Shown: positions 16,995-25,644, numbered from the stretch's first letter. The stretch is 32,804 bases of DNA from CAYZZA01 sp964482685 (GCA_964482685.1 CAYZZA010000007.1:1-32804), one strand, 5' to 3'. Made by a program: numbers and translations. Notes: generated by a model from the sequence alone, not told the origin.

Positions 16995-18185
16995 TTAGTT
17001 TAAGACAGGCGCATCTTCAATTACGATAATGCCTAAATCATGCGAATCATCGTCATAAATAGCGGTTTCTGCTAATCTGATTTGCCCATCTGTTCGCTTG
17101 ATGCGTAGCTTACAATACACACGATTGCTTGCGAGAGCTTCATAAAAATCTGTTGTTTGTTCTTTCGTGAATTGGTTGCATTCCAGTATAATTTCACCTG
17201 GTTCAATGTCCATTTTCTCGGCCAATGTATCCGGACGAACCCCGACTACTTTCCAACCGTCTTCATGAGGCGCGTACACAAACCCCCAGTTGTCTTCTCT
17301 CAAACGATGACGATACAAAACAAGGAGGCCACTTCCGATCATAACCAACAAGCCAATAGGTCCAACAACAGGGACATACAAAGATCCTCCAGCGAAAAGA
17401 AGACCTAATATACCTACCCCTACCAGCTCTTTCCCTATTTTATACGCAGCTACATCAGGAAACTGGGTTTGAATTTTATAGTGTAGACCAACTATAAGTG
17501 GAAAAAAGAGGATGGTATGAGAAGTAGCCCCAATTGTAAACACAGGCCACCACGGAAACACTGATGTGAAGAGTTGAGCTGGAACAATCAATGCAACTGG
17601 GACAAGCCAGAAGGGATTCATCGCATACCCCGCTAACGTTTTGCCTCTTTTCGTCTTGCTAAACAATGGAGACAAGCGGTATTTCTTTGTACGCATTAAC
17701 TGAAATCCTGTTCCAACTGTCACCAAGGCAATTATCCCTAACAAAGAACCAGACATATCTAATGGAAAGCGACGTGAGGCGCCAAAAAGTGTCTTGTTCA
17801 AAAGGCTCATAGCCGGGAGTTTTTCCGCGTAAAATAGCGAATAGCCTAGTATCAGTAGCGTACTTAAGGACAGCGTGAACAACGGGTGGATGAATTGATA
17901 ACCAACCACCAAAGAAAGAATGGCCAATACCTGATACACAAAAAAGACTTCAATTGGAAGAGATAATCCAATGAAAGAGCCAATAAGTGAGACGAATATT
18001 CCCACTCCTAAGCCCTTTAACAGGTAATTGCGTATCTCGTATTTTTCTTTAAACACAGCCACACGCAATGTTTTTCGTTCATGACTAATTCGCTTGTGGG
18101 CCGTTCGCCACGAAACAAGTACGCCCACCCAAAACAATGGTTGTAAAAAAAACAAGCCAATCATAGCTCCTATTCGTTGATTCAT
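16995..18185 (-). CDS. minJ: MinJ-like multi-pass membrane protein with C-terminal PDZ domain
   Basis: The 396-residue protein has roughly eight membrane segments between residues 8 and 300. A PDZ-like cytoplasmic domain follows (about 300-390), containing VVGVRPDTLAEKMDIEPGEI. Length and layout match Bacillus MinJ, which bridges DivIVA and MinD to place the division septum. The location near ftsEX matches too. AAAGGGAG before the ATG at 18185 sets the start; the longer frame to 18284 lacks a ribosome site. No protease motif is visible, so it is not a CtpB-type peptidase. MinJ-like proteins are less studied in Lactobacillales, so the symbol rests on synteny and architecture. Confidence 0.7.
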   Translation of the reverse strand: MNQRIGAMIGLFFLQPLFWVGVLVSWRTAHKRISHERKTLRVAVFKEKYEIRNYLLKGLGVGIFVSLIGSFIGLSLPIEVFFVYQVLAILSLVVGYQFIHPLFTLSLSTLLILGYSLFYAEKLPAMSLLNKTLFGASRRFPLDMSGSLLGIIALVTVGTGFQLMRTKKYRLSPLFSKTKRGKTLAGYAMNPFWLVPVALIVPAQLFTSVFPWWPVFTIGATSHTILFFPLIVGLHYKIQTQFPDVAAYKIGKELVGVGILGLLFAGGSLYVPVVGPIGLLVMIGSGLLVLYRHRLREDNWGFVYAPHEDGWKVVGVRPDTLAEKMDIEPGEIILECNQFTKEQTTDFYEALASNRVYCKLRIKRTDGQIRLAETAIYDDDSHDLGIIVIEDAPVLN

Positions 18186-18704
18186 GTAGACAACTCCCTT
18201 TCGCTGCTCTTTTTTGTTGAGGACGTTCTCAGGCACGTTCGCTGTATCTATTGTATACACAGGTTTAGATGGACAGAAGGACACACCCTCTTAAAGCATC
18301 TCACTCAGTGTGAATACTATTAAAAAGACTATCGTTATGTTTTAGGCACACAAACGTGCACTTTGTATGTATATATTCTTTTTGCAAAAGCTTGTATGTA
18401 GCTTAATATAACATGGACTACCTCTTTTTTCCATCAGACTCTTTTCTTTAGCATCCTCTACTTAGCGGATTGGCTACACCCCTATGTCAACTGAAGGTGT
18501 CCTTCATCTAGTATAGATTTCTTTTCTATCACAAAAAAACGTCTCTTTGACGTTTAATCAAAGAGACGTTTTTTATTGTGAAAAAGGCACCTGGCTGTGC
18601 GCGATTTTTCTACTGTTTTCTTTTGTTTATCTACGTTGATAAACTTTTGGTAAGCTTCTTTAGTCTACTTGTCTTGGGGAAAACGAATAGAAGAAACGTA
18701 TATC
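18186..18704. other. 519-bp gene-free stretch between minJ-like and NlpC/P60 genes
   Basis: No convincing ORF is seen. The stretch holds the minJ ribosome site, AT-rich sequence, a TGAAGG/TCCTTCA hairpin near 18491, the bidirectional terminator at 18534-18574 and a GTTTATC/GATAAAC hairpin at about 18626-18645. A plus-strand promoter-like pair (TTGCAA near 18383 with AATATA 17 bp later) upstream of the terminator suggests a possible small RNA. Confidence 0.5.
18534..18574. terminator. Strong bidirectional terminator
   Basis: An inverted repeat of 17 bp (AAAAAACGTCTCTTTGA and its complement) flanks a short loop and has T runs on both strands. It lies 130 bp after the NlpC/P60 stop and would also end any plus-strand transcript from the gap. 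Confidence 0.88.
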
Positions 18705-19862
18705 TTATTTACGACCAAATCCAACTACTTTGTTTGCCCAGTAACCTGATGTAACAGAGGCTACCGCAACTCCAGTAGAAGATTGTGAACCAATAAATTG
18801 TCCATTGCCTAAATAAATTCCTACGTGATCGATGGTACCTGTTTGGTTAAAGAACACTAAATCTCCAGGTTGTGCTTGTGCCATTGAAATACGTGTGGAA
18901 GACGAGTATTGTCCTCTTGCGGTACGTGGCAAAGACTTGCCTGCTTTTGAGTACGCATAAGATGTAAAACCAGAACAGTCAAATCCAGATGTGGAAGAGC
19001 CACCGTATGAATATCGTGTTCCTTGAACCGAATAGGCATTGCTAATAACAGAGCCACTTGCTGCAGGTGGTGCAACAGACGCAGCAGCTTCTGTTTTTTG
19101 TTCAGGAGCAACAGATGTGTCAGCAGTAGAGCGTGCAGATGTTTGAGATGCTGCGGTACGTGCTTCTTGCATTTCACGTACACGTGATTCAGCAGCTGCA
19201 CGTTGTGCAACATAGGCATCTCGTTGCTCAGCAACTTGTGCTTTTTCAGACGCAATAGAAGCCACCAATACCTCTTGTTCTGCTTGTTGTTGCTCTAAGT
19301 CTGCTTTCTTAGATTCCAATTCTGCAGCCAACTGCATTTGCGTTTCTTGTTTCTTTTCTGTTTCAGCTTCTTTTGCACGAACAGCTTCTTGATCCAACAC
19401 TTGTTGCTCCACTAGGTCTTTGTTTGCACCTAGCAACTGAGTAACCATGTCCACGCGTCCTAAAATATCCGCAAAAGAATCAGCTTCTACAATGAACTGT
19501 AACACATTTGTGGCGTCACCTGTTACTTGAACCGCACGGGCTTGTTGTTGTAGTTTTTCTTCACGTGCAGCGATGGCTTTTGTCAACGCATCGATTTCTT
19601 CTTGTAACGCTTCTAACTGTGCAGTCGTTTCTTGGATTTCAGCAATCAGTTCTTCAGATTTTTTCGCTGTAGCGGAAATTGTTTTTGTCAGCTCTTCCAA
19701 TTGTGCTTGCGCAGATTTTTCTTTTGATTCCAATTGGTTAAGCTTTTGGGTGGTTTCTTTAATGCCTTGGTCGTATGATGCTTCCGCAGAAAGAACCGGT
19801 GTCATAAATGCTGTTATGCCTAATGATGAGAGTATAACTAACTTTGAGAGTGTCTTTTTCAA
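18705..19862 (-). CDS. Secreted coiled-coil NlpC/P60 peptidoglycan hydrolase (PcsB/CwlO-like)
   Basis: This protein of about 385 residues has a signal peptide ending near ASA-type residues (VLSAEAS). A long coiled coil follows (about 30-235), with the PcsB/CwlO-type stretch VLQFIVEADSFADILGRVD. Then come an Ala/Ser/Thr linker and a C-terminal NlpC/P60 domain. Catalytic Cys296 (FDCSGF) and His346 (DHVGIY) are clear. The usual third His is replaced, with SQSS at that place. GGAGG overlaps the first ATG (19877), so the real start is probably the TTG at 19862, 8 nt downstream. It lies 45 bp after ftsX. FtsEX is known to switch on such hydrolases, so ftsE-ftsX-hydrolase is probably one functional unit. 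Confidence 0.88.
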   Translation of the reverse strand: MKKTLSKLVILSSLGITAFMTPVLSAEASYDQGIKETTQKLNQLESKEKSAQAQLEELTKTISATAKKSEELIAEIQETTAQLEALQEEIDALTKAIAAREEKLQQQARAVQVTGDATNVLQFIVEADSFADILGRVDMVTQLLGANKDLVEQQVLDQEAVRAKEAETEKKQETQMQLAAELESKKADLEQQQAEQEVLVASIASEKAQVAEQRDAYVAQRAAAESRVREMQEARTAASQTSARSTADTSVAPEQKTEAAASVAPPAASGSVISNAYSVQGTRYSYGGSSTSGFDCSGFTSYAYSKAGKSLPRTARGQYSSSTRISMAQAQPGDLVFFNQTGTIDHVGIYLGNGQFIGSQSSTGVAVASVTSGYWANKVVGFGRK

Positions 19863-19907
19863 TGTACTTTCCTCCATGTTTCCCCAATTTTGTGTGTGTC
19901 TGATGTG

Positions 19908-20780
19908 TTAAACGTCTAAGAATTTTCGAATGGATAAGATTGATCCAATACTTCCAATTAAAAAGCCCATTCCAATCATTAAAGCAATCAATTGGAACAA
20001 GAATGGATTGATTGGAAGCAAGGCGAAGTAGGTTCCGCCTAGATAGGTCATGATAATGTTAAATCCATTGACATAAACAAAGGATAAAATCGCTGCTGGA
20101 ATCAGCGCACCAACAATACCAATCAGTGCTCCTTCAATAAGGAAAGGCCAGCGGATAAACCAGTTTGTAGCTCCGACTAGTTTCATGATTTCAATTTCTG
20201 TTCCACGTGAGAGAATGGTAATGCGAATTGTGTTCGAGATGAGGAACACTGCCATAAGGAGCAAAGAAATGACGATAATGGAACCGACATTTCGCAAAGT
20301 ATCCATCGTCTCAAACAACTTGTCTGCTTTTGCGCCTCCGTAATTTACATCGGCAACATAGTCAAGTTGTTCGGCTTCTTCCGCAACTTTAGATGTAAAT
20401 TCAGGTGAAGTTGTGTTTAGTACGTATACATCGTAGAGAGGGTTGTCGTCACCTTCAAACAAGTTGAAGTCATCCCCGTAACTTCCGACTACTTGGCTCA
20501 GTTCTGCATCTTTGCTTCTAAATTCGACTTCATCGACATCGCTTATCTCCGCTAATTGTTCCCCTAAAAGGGTGGCTTGTTCTTCATCTGCTGCCAAATC
20601 AATGTAGACGCGTACGCTCACATCGTTTTCAATGTCGGAAGCTAATTTGTTGACGTTAAATAAAATAGCAAGGAAACCTCCAACTAAAAGCAGAGTGACG
20701 GTTACAGCACTGATGGCTGCGACTGTCATCCATCCATTTCGTTGGATACTTTTAAAGGCTTCTGTGAAATGACGTTTCAT
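19908..20780 (-). CDS. ftsX: Cell-division ABC transporter permease-like protein FtsX
   Basis: The 290-residue protein has the FtsX layout. There is a first membrane helix at about 18-42, an extracellular domain (about 45-150) rich in Asp and Glu, and three more helices, with LSRGTEIEIMKLVGATNWFI linking the second and third. FtsX is not a true transporter; with FtsE it relays cytoplasmic ATP hydrolysis to a wall hydrolase through its outer domain. The frame opens upstream inside ftsE, but GAAGGG (the end of ftsE) lies 7 nt before the ATG at 20780. The start lies 4 bp after the ftsE stop, so the two are coupled. Confidence 0.94.
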   Translation of the reverse strand: MKRHFTEAFKSIQRNGWMTVAAISAVTVTLLLVGGFLAILFNVNKLASDIENDVSVRVYIDLAADEEQATLLGEQLAEISDVDEVEFRSKDAELSQVVGSYGDDFNLFEGDDNPLYDVYVLNTTSPEFTSKVAEEAEQLDYVADVNYGGAKADKLFETMDTLRNVGSIIVISLLLMAVFLISNTIRITILSRGTEIEIMKLVGATNWFIRWPFLIEGALIGIVGALIPAAILSFVYVNGFNIIMTYLGGTYFALLPINPFLFQLIALMIGMGFLIGSIGSILSIRKFLDV

Positions 20781-20784
20781 TGTT

Positions 20785-21471
20785 CTACCCTTCATATTCG
20801 TACACTCCTTCTTCATCATCACGAGCAATGCGGCCGTCTTCAATTGCCAACAAGCGATGTGGAAGGCTATTTACAATTTGACTGTTGTGTGTGGCCATAA
20901 TGATAGTGGTACCTCGGTGATTGATTTCTTCCAGAATATGCATGATTTCCATGGCTGTTTCTGGATCTAAGTTTCCAGTTGGTTCGTCCGCAATCAATAC
21001 ACGCGGCATATTGGCAATCGCACGCGCGATGGCTACACGTTGCTGTTCTCCACCTGAGAGTTCATTTGGAAACATTTTTACTTTGTGTTTGAGTTTGACT
21101 AAATCAAGTACTTCTAGTACTCGCTTTTTAATGATTTCTGGGCTTTTTTCAACTACTTCCATCGCATACGCAACGTTTTCATAGACGGTCAAGCGAGGCA
21201 ACAACTTAAAGTCTTGAAACACAACGCCTACGTAACGACGTAAGAAAGGAATATCGCTTTTGTCCATTGTAACAAGATCAAAGTCTCCTACTTTAATGGT
21301 TCCTTTTGTAGGCTTTTCTTCTCTATACATCATTTTGATAAAGGATGATTTTCCTGCTCCGCTGGGTCCAACGACATACACAAAATCCCCTTGAGGGATT
21401 GTGACAGATAAACCATTAATGGCGGTAATCCCATTTGGGTATTTTTTGTATACATTTGACATTTCGATCAT
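20785..21471 (-). CDS. ftsE: Cell-division ATP-binding protein FtsE
   Basis: The 228-residue ABC ATPase has Walker A GPSGAGKS (35-42), the signature LSGGEQQRVAIARAI (about 137-151), Walker B VLIADEPTGNLDP and the H-loop MATHN. It pairs with the directly following FtsX to regulate peptidoglycan hydrolysis at the septum or side wall. AGGTGAT precedes the ATG at 21471. It is the first gene of ftsE-ftsX-NlpC/P60, read from the extended -10 promoter at 21571-21579. In Bacillus and many lactic bacteria ftsE also follows prfB. Confidence 0.96.
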   Translation of the reverse strand: MIEMSNVYKKYPNGITAINGLSVTIPQGDFVYVVGPSGAGKSSFIKMMYREEKPTKGTIKVGDFDLVTMDKSDIPFLRRYVGVVFQDFKLLPRLTVYENVAYAMEVVEKSPEIIKKRVLEVLDLVKLKHKVKMFPNELSGGEQQRVAIARAIANMPRVLIADEPTGNLDPETAMEIMHILEEINHRGTTIIMATHNSQIVNSLPHRLLAIEDGRIARDDEEGVYEYEG

Positions 21472-21570
21472 ATTTTATCACCTATCTGAGTTTTAAATTT
21501 ATTTGAACGTCTACTCGAACAGACGTCCAAAGAATACCGGTCTACGAGTTGCTTGCCTGAAACTTTATTC

Positions 21571-21579
21571 AGTATAGCA
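21571..21579 (-). promoter_or_regulatory. Extended -10 promoter of ftsE
   Basis: The minus strand reads TGC then TATACT (21576-21571), about 100 bp before ftsE. The -35 is weak, as expected for an extended -10 promoter. Confidence 0.5.
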
Positions 21580-21802
21580 CTGTGGCGTTGGACTTTTGTT
21601 CAAATCATATTACAATCATGTTTCAATAACTCACGTACTTTGTATTACTTTGACATTTCTTAGACAAACAGATACTTTTTTCGGACACACGCTCCACAAA
21701 GTCGTTATTTTACTCTTTAAATTGGGTTTATGTTTGTTATAAAACCTATTTACTGCTTTTTTTTGGGATTTTCCGTTTTTTTCTTTGTTACATGATTGAG
21801 AA

Positions 21803-21838
21803 ACAAAAAAATCTGCCAAACAAAAGTTTGACAGATTT
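21803..21838 (-). terminator. Intrinsic terminator of prfB
   Basis: On the minus strand AAATCTGTCAAAC and GTTTGGCAGATTT pair with one G-U and a 4-nt loop, followed by a run of T. It lies about 22 bp after the prfB stop. Confidence 0.9.
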
Positions 21839-21859
21839 GTGACATTTAGAAAAATTTAG

Positions 21860-22973
21860 TCAATTTTGATCGTCATCCCACGTATGCCGCAAGTAGGCTT
21901 CGATAAAGGCGTCTAATTCTCCATCCATTACCGCATCAATATTGCCTGTTTCTTCATTTGTCCGATGGTCTTTTACCATAGAATACGGATGGAAGACATA
22001 GGAGCGGATTTGAGAACCCCACCCAATTTCTTTTTGTTCGCCCCGTAAAGCAGCCATTTGAGCTTCTTTTTCTTCTACTTCTTTTTGATGCAATTTTGCT
22101 TTTAACATGCTCATTGCTTGTTCTTTGTTTTTTAACTGTGAGCGTCCCGCTTGACTAGAAACCACAATCCCAGAGGGAATATGCGTAATCCGGACAGCAG
22201 AATCAGTTTTGTTGATGTGTTGTCCACCTGCACCACTTGCTCGGTACGTATCAATCCGTAAGTCATCTGGTTGAATGTCCATTTGGACCGTGTCATCTAA
22301 CTCCGGAACCACATCTACTGACGCAAAAGACGTGTGTCTTCTTCCGGCAGAATCGAACGGAGATATACGGACCAGACGGTGTACACCTTTTTCCGCTTTC
22401 AAATACCCATACGCATGAAGTCCACTAATCAGCAAAGTGACACTTTTTAGTCCGGCTTCTTCTCCATCTTGATAGTCTAAGGTTTCCACACGGTAACCTT
22501 TTTTATCTGCCCAGCGCATGTACATGCGCAAGAGAAGACTGCCCCAGTCTTGTGATTCTGTTCCCCCTGCACCCGCATGAATTTCAACAATGGCATTGTT
22601 GGCATCATACGGCCCATTCAAAAGCATGTTTAATTCAAAAGTTTCAATTTGGCTCACAAGTTGTTTTGTTCCGGCTTCCAATTCTGTACGAATCTCAGCA
22701 TCCTCGTCATCTTCAAGCATGTCCACCATTAACTCAAGCTCATCTAACGTCTCTTGCAAATCTGTTAAACCTTGTACTTTTTCTTTAATCAGATTGGCTT
22801 CGTTGATGATTCCTTGAGCTTTCGTAGCATCTTCCCAAAACGTAGGATCCGCCATTTGTTCATCATACTCCGCAATGTCTCGTTCCAACTCTTCTAAGTC
22901 AAAGAGACCCCCTAAAGTCTGTGATCTTTTGTGAAGCTAGTGTTAGTAAATTGCGTATCTCGCCCATTTCCAT
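21860..22973 (-). CDS. prfB: Peptide chain release factor 2, with programmed +1 frameshift
   Basis: RF2 ends translation at UGA and UAA. The first 24 codons run from the ATG at 22973 (GGAGG 8 nt before it) to CTT at 22904-22902. An in-frame TGA follows at 22901-22899, and the frame continues +1 from GAC at 22900. The joined product is about 370 residues, the normal RF2 size. The long second frame carries the stop-recognition tripeptide SPF (in VRISPFDSAGRR) and the catalytic GGQ (in SGAGGQHINKTDSA). A reader who annotates only the second frame will lose the first 24 residues and choose a false start. It follows secA after a terminator-like hairpin. Confidence 0.97.
22898..22913 (-). promoter_or_regulatory. 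prfB autoregulatory frameshift site
   Basis: On the minus strand AGGGGG (internal Shine-Dalgarno, 22913-22908), TCT, CTT and TGAC follow in the classic arrangement. Slow UGA decoding when RF2 is scarce lets CTT slip +1, restoring RF2 supply; that is the established mechanism for prfB. Confidence 0.97.
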
Positions 22974-23006
22974 ATTGATATCCTCCAATTACTTTCTCGG
23001 TCAACC

Positions 23007-23067
23007 AAAAAACAGTCTGGTTTTTTCTGCGTTTGTTTCATTGAACCAGAAAAAGCCACACTGTTTT
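23007..23067 (-). terminator. Terminator or attenuator between secA and prfB
   Basis: A long minus-strand hairpin pairs 8, 3 and 8 bp (AAAACAGT, TGG, TTTTTCTG with complements) with two single mismatches and a 17-nt loop, followed by TTTTTT. No clear promoter lies between it and prfB, so prfB may depend on read-through. Confidence 0.8.
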
Positions 23068-23076
23068 AACGTATGT

Positions 23077-25521
23077 TTAGCCGCCCATTGTTGATTTGTG
23101 TTGCTTAAAATGTTCCTCTAGTTTTGTAGATCTTTTCTTCTTCACGGCTCCGCCTTCTTGACGCTGTAAGTTTTGGCGAATTTGTGCCTTCATGAATAAG
23201 CGCGTCACATCATAATCAATGGCTGCGATCATTTCTTCAAACATTTTAAATCCTTCTTGTTGGTATTCAATTAGCGGGTTGGCTTGTCCATAAGAACGCA
23301 AGCCAATTCCTTGTCTTAATTGATCCATTTGGTCAATGTGGTCGGTCCACTTGCTGTCTACCACACGAAGCAAAACTACTTTTTCAAATTCAAGAATCTG
23401 TTCTTTTCCGTTCAACTCTGTTTCTTTTTCTGCGTATACTTCTTTGGCAAGCGATACAAGATGTGCACTAATCTCTTCAGCTGTTTTGCCTTCGAGGTCA
23501 CTCAAAGACAATGCATCTTGGTCGACAAGAGAAGAATGTGCAAAGTCCACAATGTTTTGGAGATTCCAATTTTCTTTTGTGCCTTGGGTATTCACTTGCA
23601 CGATGCGGTTGATGGTACGTTCAATCATCGGCAAGATAACACGCTTAAGTGAATCAGATTCCATAATCACTTCAAGTCGTTCGTCATAAATGACTTCACG
23701 CTGTTCTCTCATTACGTCATCATATTTCAAGACATTTCGACGAGTGTCATAGTTGTTTCCTTCGATTCGTTTTTGAGCGGACTCAACTTGTTTGCTAATC
23801 ATTCTGTTTTGAATGACTGCGTCGTCTCCGGTTACTTGTAGTTTTTCTAGTACCATTTGGATTCGTTCCGAACCAAATCGTCTCATCAGTTCATCTTCTA
23901 AAGACAAGTAGAACTGTGACATACCAGGATCTCCTTGACGTCCAGCACGCCCACGCAACTGATTGTCAATCCGACGAGATTCATGTCGCTCTGTTCCAAT
24001 CACTGCAAGTCCGCCTAACTCTTTTACTTCAGGACTGATTTTGATGTCTGTTCCACGCCCAGCCATGTTGGTCGCAATCGTTACAGACCCTTTTTGACCG
24101 GCATTCGTAATGATTTCTGCTTCACTAAAGTGATTCTTGGCGTTTAAGACTTTATGTGGAACGCCTTCTTTTTTCAACAATTGACTGATCAATTCAGACG
24201 TCTCAACTGCAACTGTTCCAACTAAAATTGGCTGTCCAATCTTTTGACGTTCCTTGATGTCTTTGACAACTGCTTCAAATTTGCTCATCAAGGTTGGGTA
24301 CAACACATCTGCACGGTCATCTCTAATGATGGGCTGGTTAGTTGGAATCCCAATAACATCCATGTTGTAAATCTCTCTAAATTCTTCTTCTTCTGTTTTG
24401 GCTGTTCCGGTCATCCCAGACAACTTTTTGTACATCCGGAAGTAGTTTTGGAATGTAATCGAAGCCATTGTTTTGGATTCGTTTTGAATTTCAACGCCTT
24501 CTTTGGCTTCAATAGCTTGGTGAAGACCATCTGAATAGCGTCTTCCTTCCATGATTCTTCCTGTAAACTGGTCAACGATCTTGATTTTGCCCTCGTCAAC
24601 TACATAGTCAATGTCTAACAACATGATATAGTTTGCACGAAGTGCTTGATCTAAATGGTGAACCAGTTCTTGGTTTTCAATGTCATACAAGTTGGCTACT
24701 TTAAAGGTCTTTTCTGCTTTTTCCATGCCTTCTTCGGTGAGCGCAATGGTTTTAGATTGTACATCAATGGTGTAATCGATGTCTTCTTTTAATCCTTTAA
24801 CAAAGAAGTCGGTCCGTGTATAAAAGGTTGTAGACTTGTTTGCTTGTCCCGAGATGATTAAAGGCGTTCGCGCTTCATCAATTAAAATGGAGTCTACTTC
24901 GTCAATAATCGCAAAATTTAGTGGTCGTTGAACCATTTGTTCTTTGTAAACTACCATGTTGTCGCGCAAATAATCAAACCCAAGTTCGTTGTTTGTGCTA
25001 TACGTAATGTCAGCCAAATACGACTCTCGTTTTTCATCCGTTGATTTGGAATTTAAGTTTAACCCAACAGATAGACCCATCCAGCGGTAGAGTTCACCCA
25101 TCTCAGTAGCGTCACGTGTCGCTAGGTAATCGTTTACCGTAACCACGTGTACCCCTTCTCCTGATAAAGCGTTTAAATACACCGGCATTGTTGCGGTTAA
25201 GGTCTTTCCTTCCCCTGTTTTCATTTCGGCAATGTTTCCATCGTGAAGGGCAATTCCCCCCATCAATTGAACGCGAAACGGATACAAGCCAAGTACTCGT
25301 TTGGATGCTTCGCGCACCACAGCATACGCCTCGACAAGCAGATCGTCTAATGTTTCTCCTTGTTTGTATCGTTGTTTAAATTCTTCTGTTTTTGCTTGTA
25401 AGGCTTCGTCAGATAACGTTGCGGTAGCGTCTGACAACGCTTCAATTTTCAGTGCGGTTTTTTCTAAGTCTTTTAAGATTTTTTTATCACTCTCAAAAAG
25501 GCTTGTAAAAAAATTAGCCAT
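23077..25521 (-). CDS. secA: Protein translocase ATPase SecA, lacking the C-terminal zinc motif
   Basis: SecA is the motor that drives preproteins through SecYEG. The 814-residue protein has Walker A MKTGEGKT (100-107), DEVD (207-210), the preprotein cross-linking region, the second helicase domain (TNMAGRGTDI, QLRGRAGRQGDPG) and the C-terminal scaffold. It ends in a basic tail (KKKRSTKLEEHF...). It has no CPCGSGKKYKNCH-type SEC-C zinc motif, and none lies in any frame just downstream, so this is natural absence rather than a frameshift. GAGGAG precedes the ATG. The gene sits below a structured leader (25625-25786) and before prfB. Confidence 0.97.
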   Translation of the reverse strand: MANFFTSLFESDKKILKDLEKTALKIEALSDATATLSDEALQAKTEEFKQRYKQGETLDDLLVEAYAVVREASKRVLGLYPFRVQLMGGIALHDGNIAEMKTGEGKTLTATMPVYLNALSGEGVHVVTVNDYLATRDATEMGELYRWMGLSVGLNLNSKSTDEKRESYLADITYSTNNELGFDYLRDNMVVYKEQMVQRPLNFAIIDEVDSILIDEARTPLIISGQANKSTTFYTRTDFFVKGLKEDIDYTIDVQSKTIALTEEGMEKAEKTFKVANLYDIENQELVHHLDQALRANYIMLLDIDYVVDEGKIKIVDQFTGRIMEGRRYSDGLHQAIEAKEGVEIQNESKTMASITFQNYFRMYKKLSGMTGTAKTEEEEFREIYNMDVIGIPTNQPIIRDDRADVLYPTLMSKFEAVVKDIKERQKIGQPILVGTVAVETSELISQLLKKEGVPHKVLNAKNHFSEAEIITNAGQKGSVTIATNMAGRGTDIKISPEVKELGGLAVIGTERHESRRIDNQLRGRAGRQGDPGMSQFYLSLEDELMRRFGSERIQMVLEKLQVTGDDAVIQNRMISKQVESAQKRIEGNNYDTRRNVLKYDDVMREQREVIYDERLEVIMESDSLKRVILPMIERTINRIVQVNTQGTKENWNLQNIVDFAHSSLVDQDALSLSDLEGKTAEEISAHLVSLAKEVYAEKETELNGKEQILEFEKVVLLRVVDSKWTDHIDQMDQLRQGIGLRSYGQANPLIEYQQEGFKMFEEMIAAIDYDVTRLFMKAQIRQNLQRQEGGAVKKKRSTKLEEHFKQHKSTMGG

Positions 25522-25624
25522 TCATCTTCTCCTCTATTCTTACGTTAATTAGTCTTCATGTACCGGATACACGTTACGTGAACAAGACAAACTCAAACAG
25601 GGTATCTTTTTTTCATACATTATT

Positions 25625-25633
25625 ATTTTAACA
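25625..25633 (-). promoter_or_regulatory. Second secA promoter (extended -10)
   Basis: The minus strand reads TGT then TAAAAT (25630-25625), just downstream of the leader terminator. It has no good -35, but it could give constitutive secA transcription independent of the leader. Confidence 0.4.
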
Positions 25634-25644
25634 CTATCACTGAG

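Larger units (their letters stand above)
21472..21859 (-). other. 388-bp intergenic region between prfB and ftsE
   Basis: No believable gene is seen; a 62-codon frame here overlaps the prfB terminator and has no ribosome site. The region holds the prfB terminator, the ftsE promoter and, in the ftsE leader, an ACGTCT/AGACGT inverted repeat (21507-21512 and 21521-21526). CGAACAGACGT in that repeat loosely resembles half of a LexA box. Confidence 0.5.

Noticed and set aside
21505..21526. LexA/SOS box in the ftsE leader
   Set aside because: Only the left half-site (CGAAC) fits; the right half diverges, so it is listed only as an inverted repeat.
21631..21819. 62-codon minus-strand ORF between prfB and ftsE
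   Set aside because: It starts inside the prfB terminator zone, has no ribosome site and a composition unlike a real protein.
22960..23040. ATG ORF in the loop of the secA-prfB hairpin running over the prfB start
   Set aside because: No ribosome site, and it overlaps the well-supported prfB initiation region.
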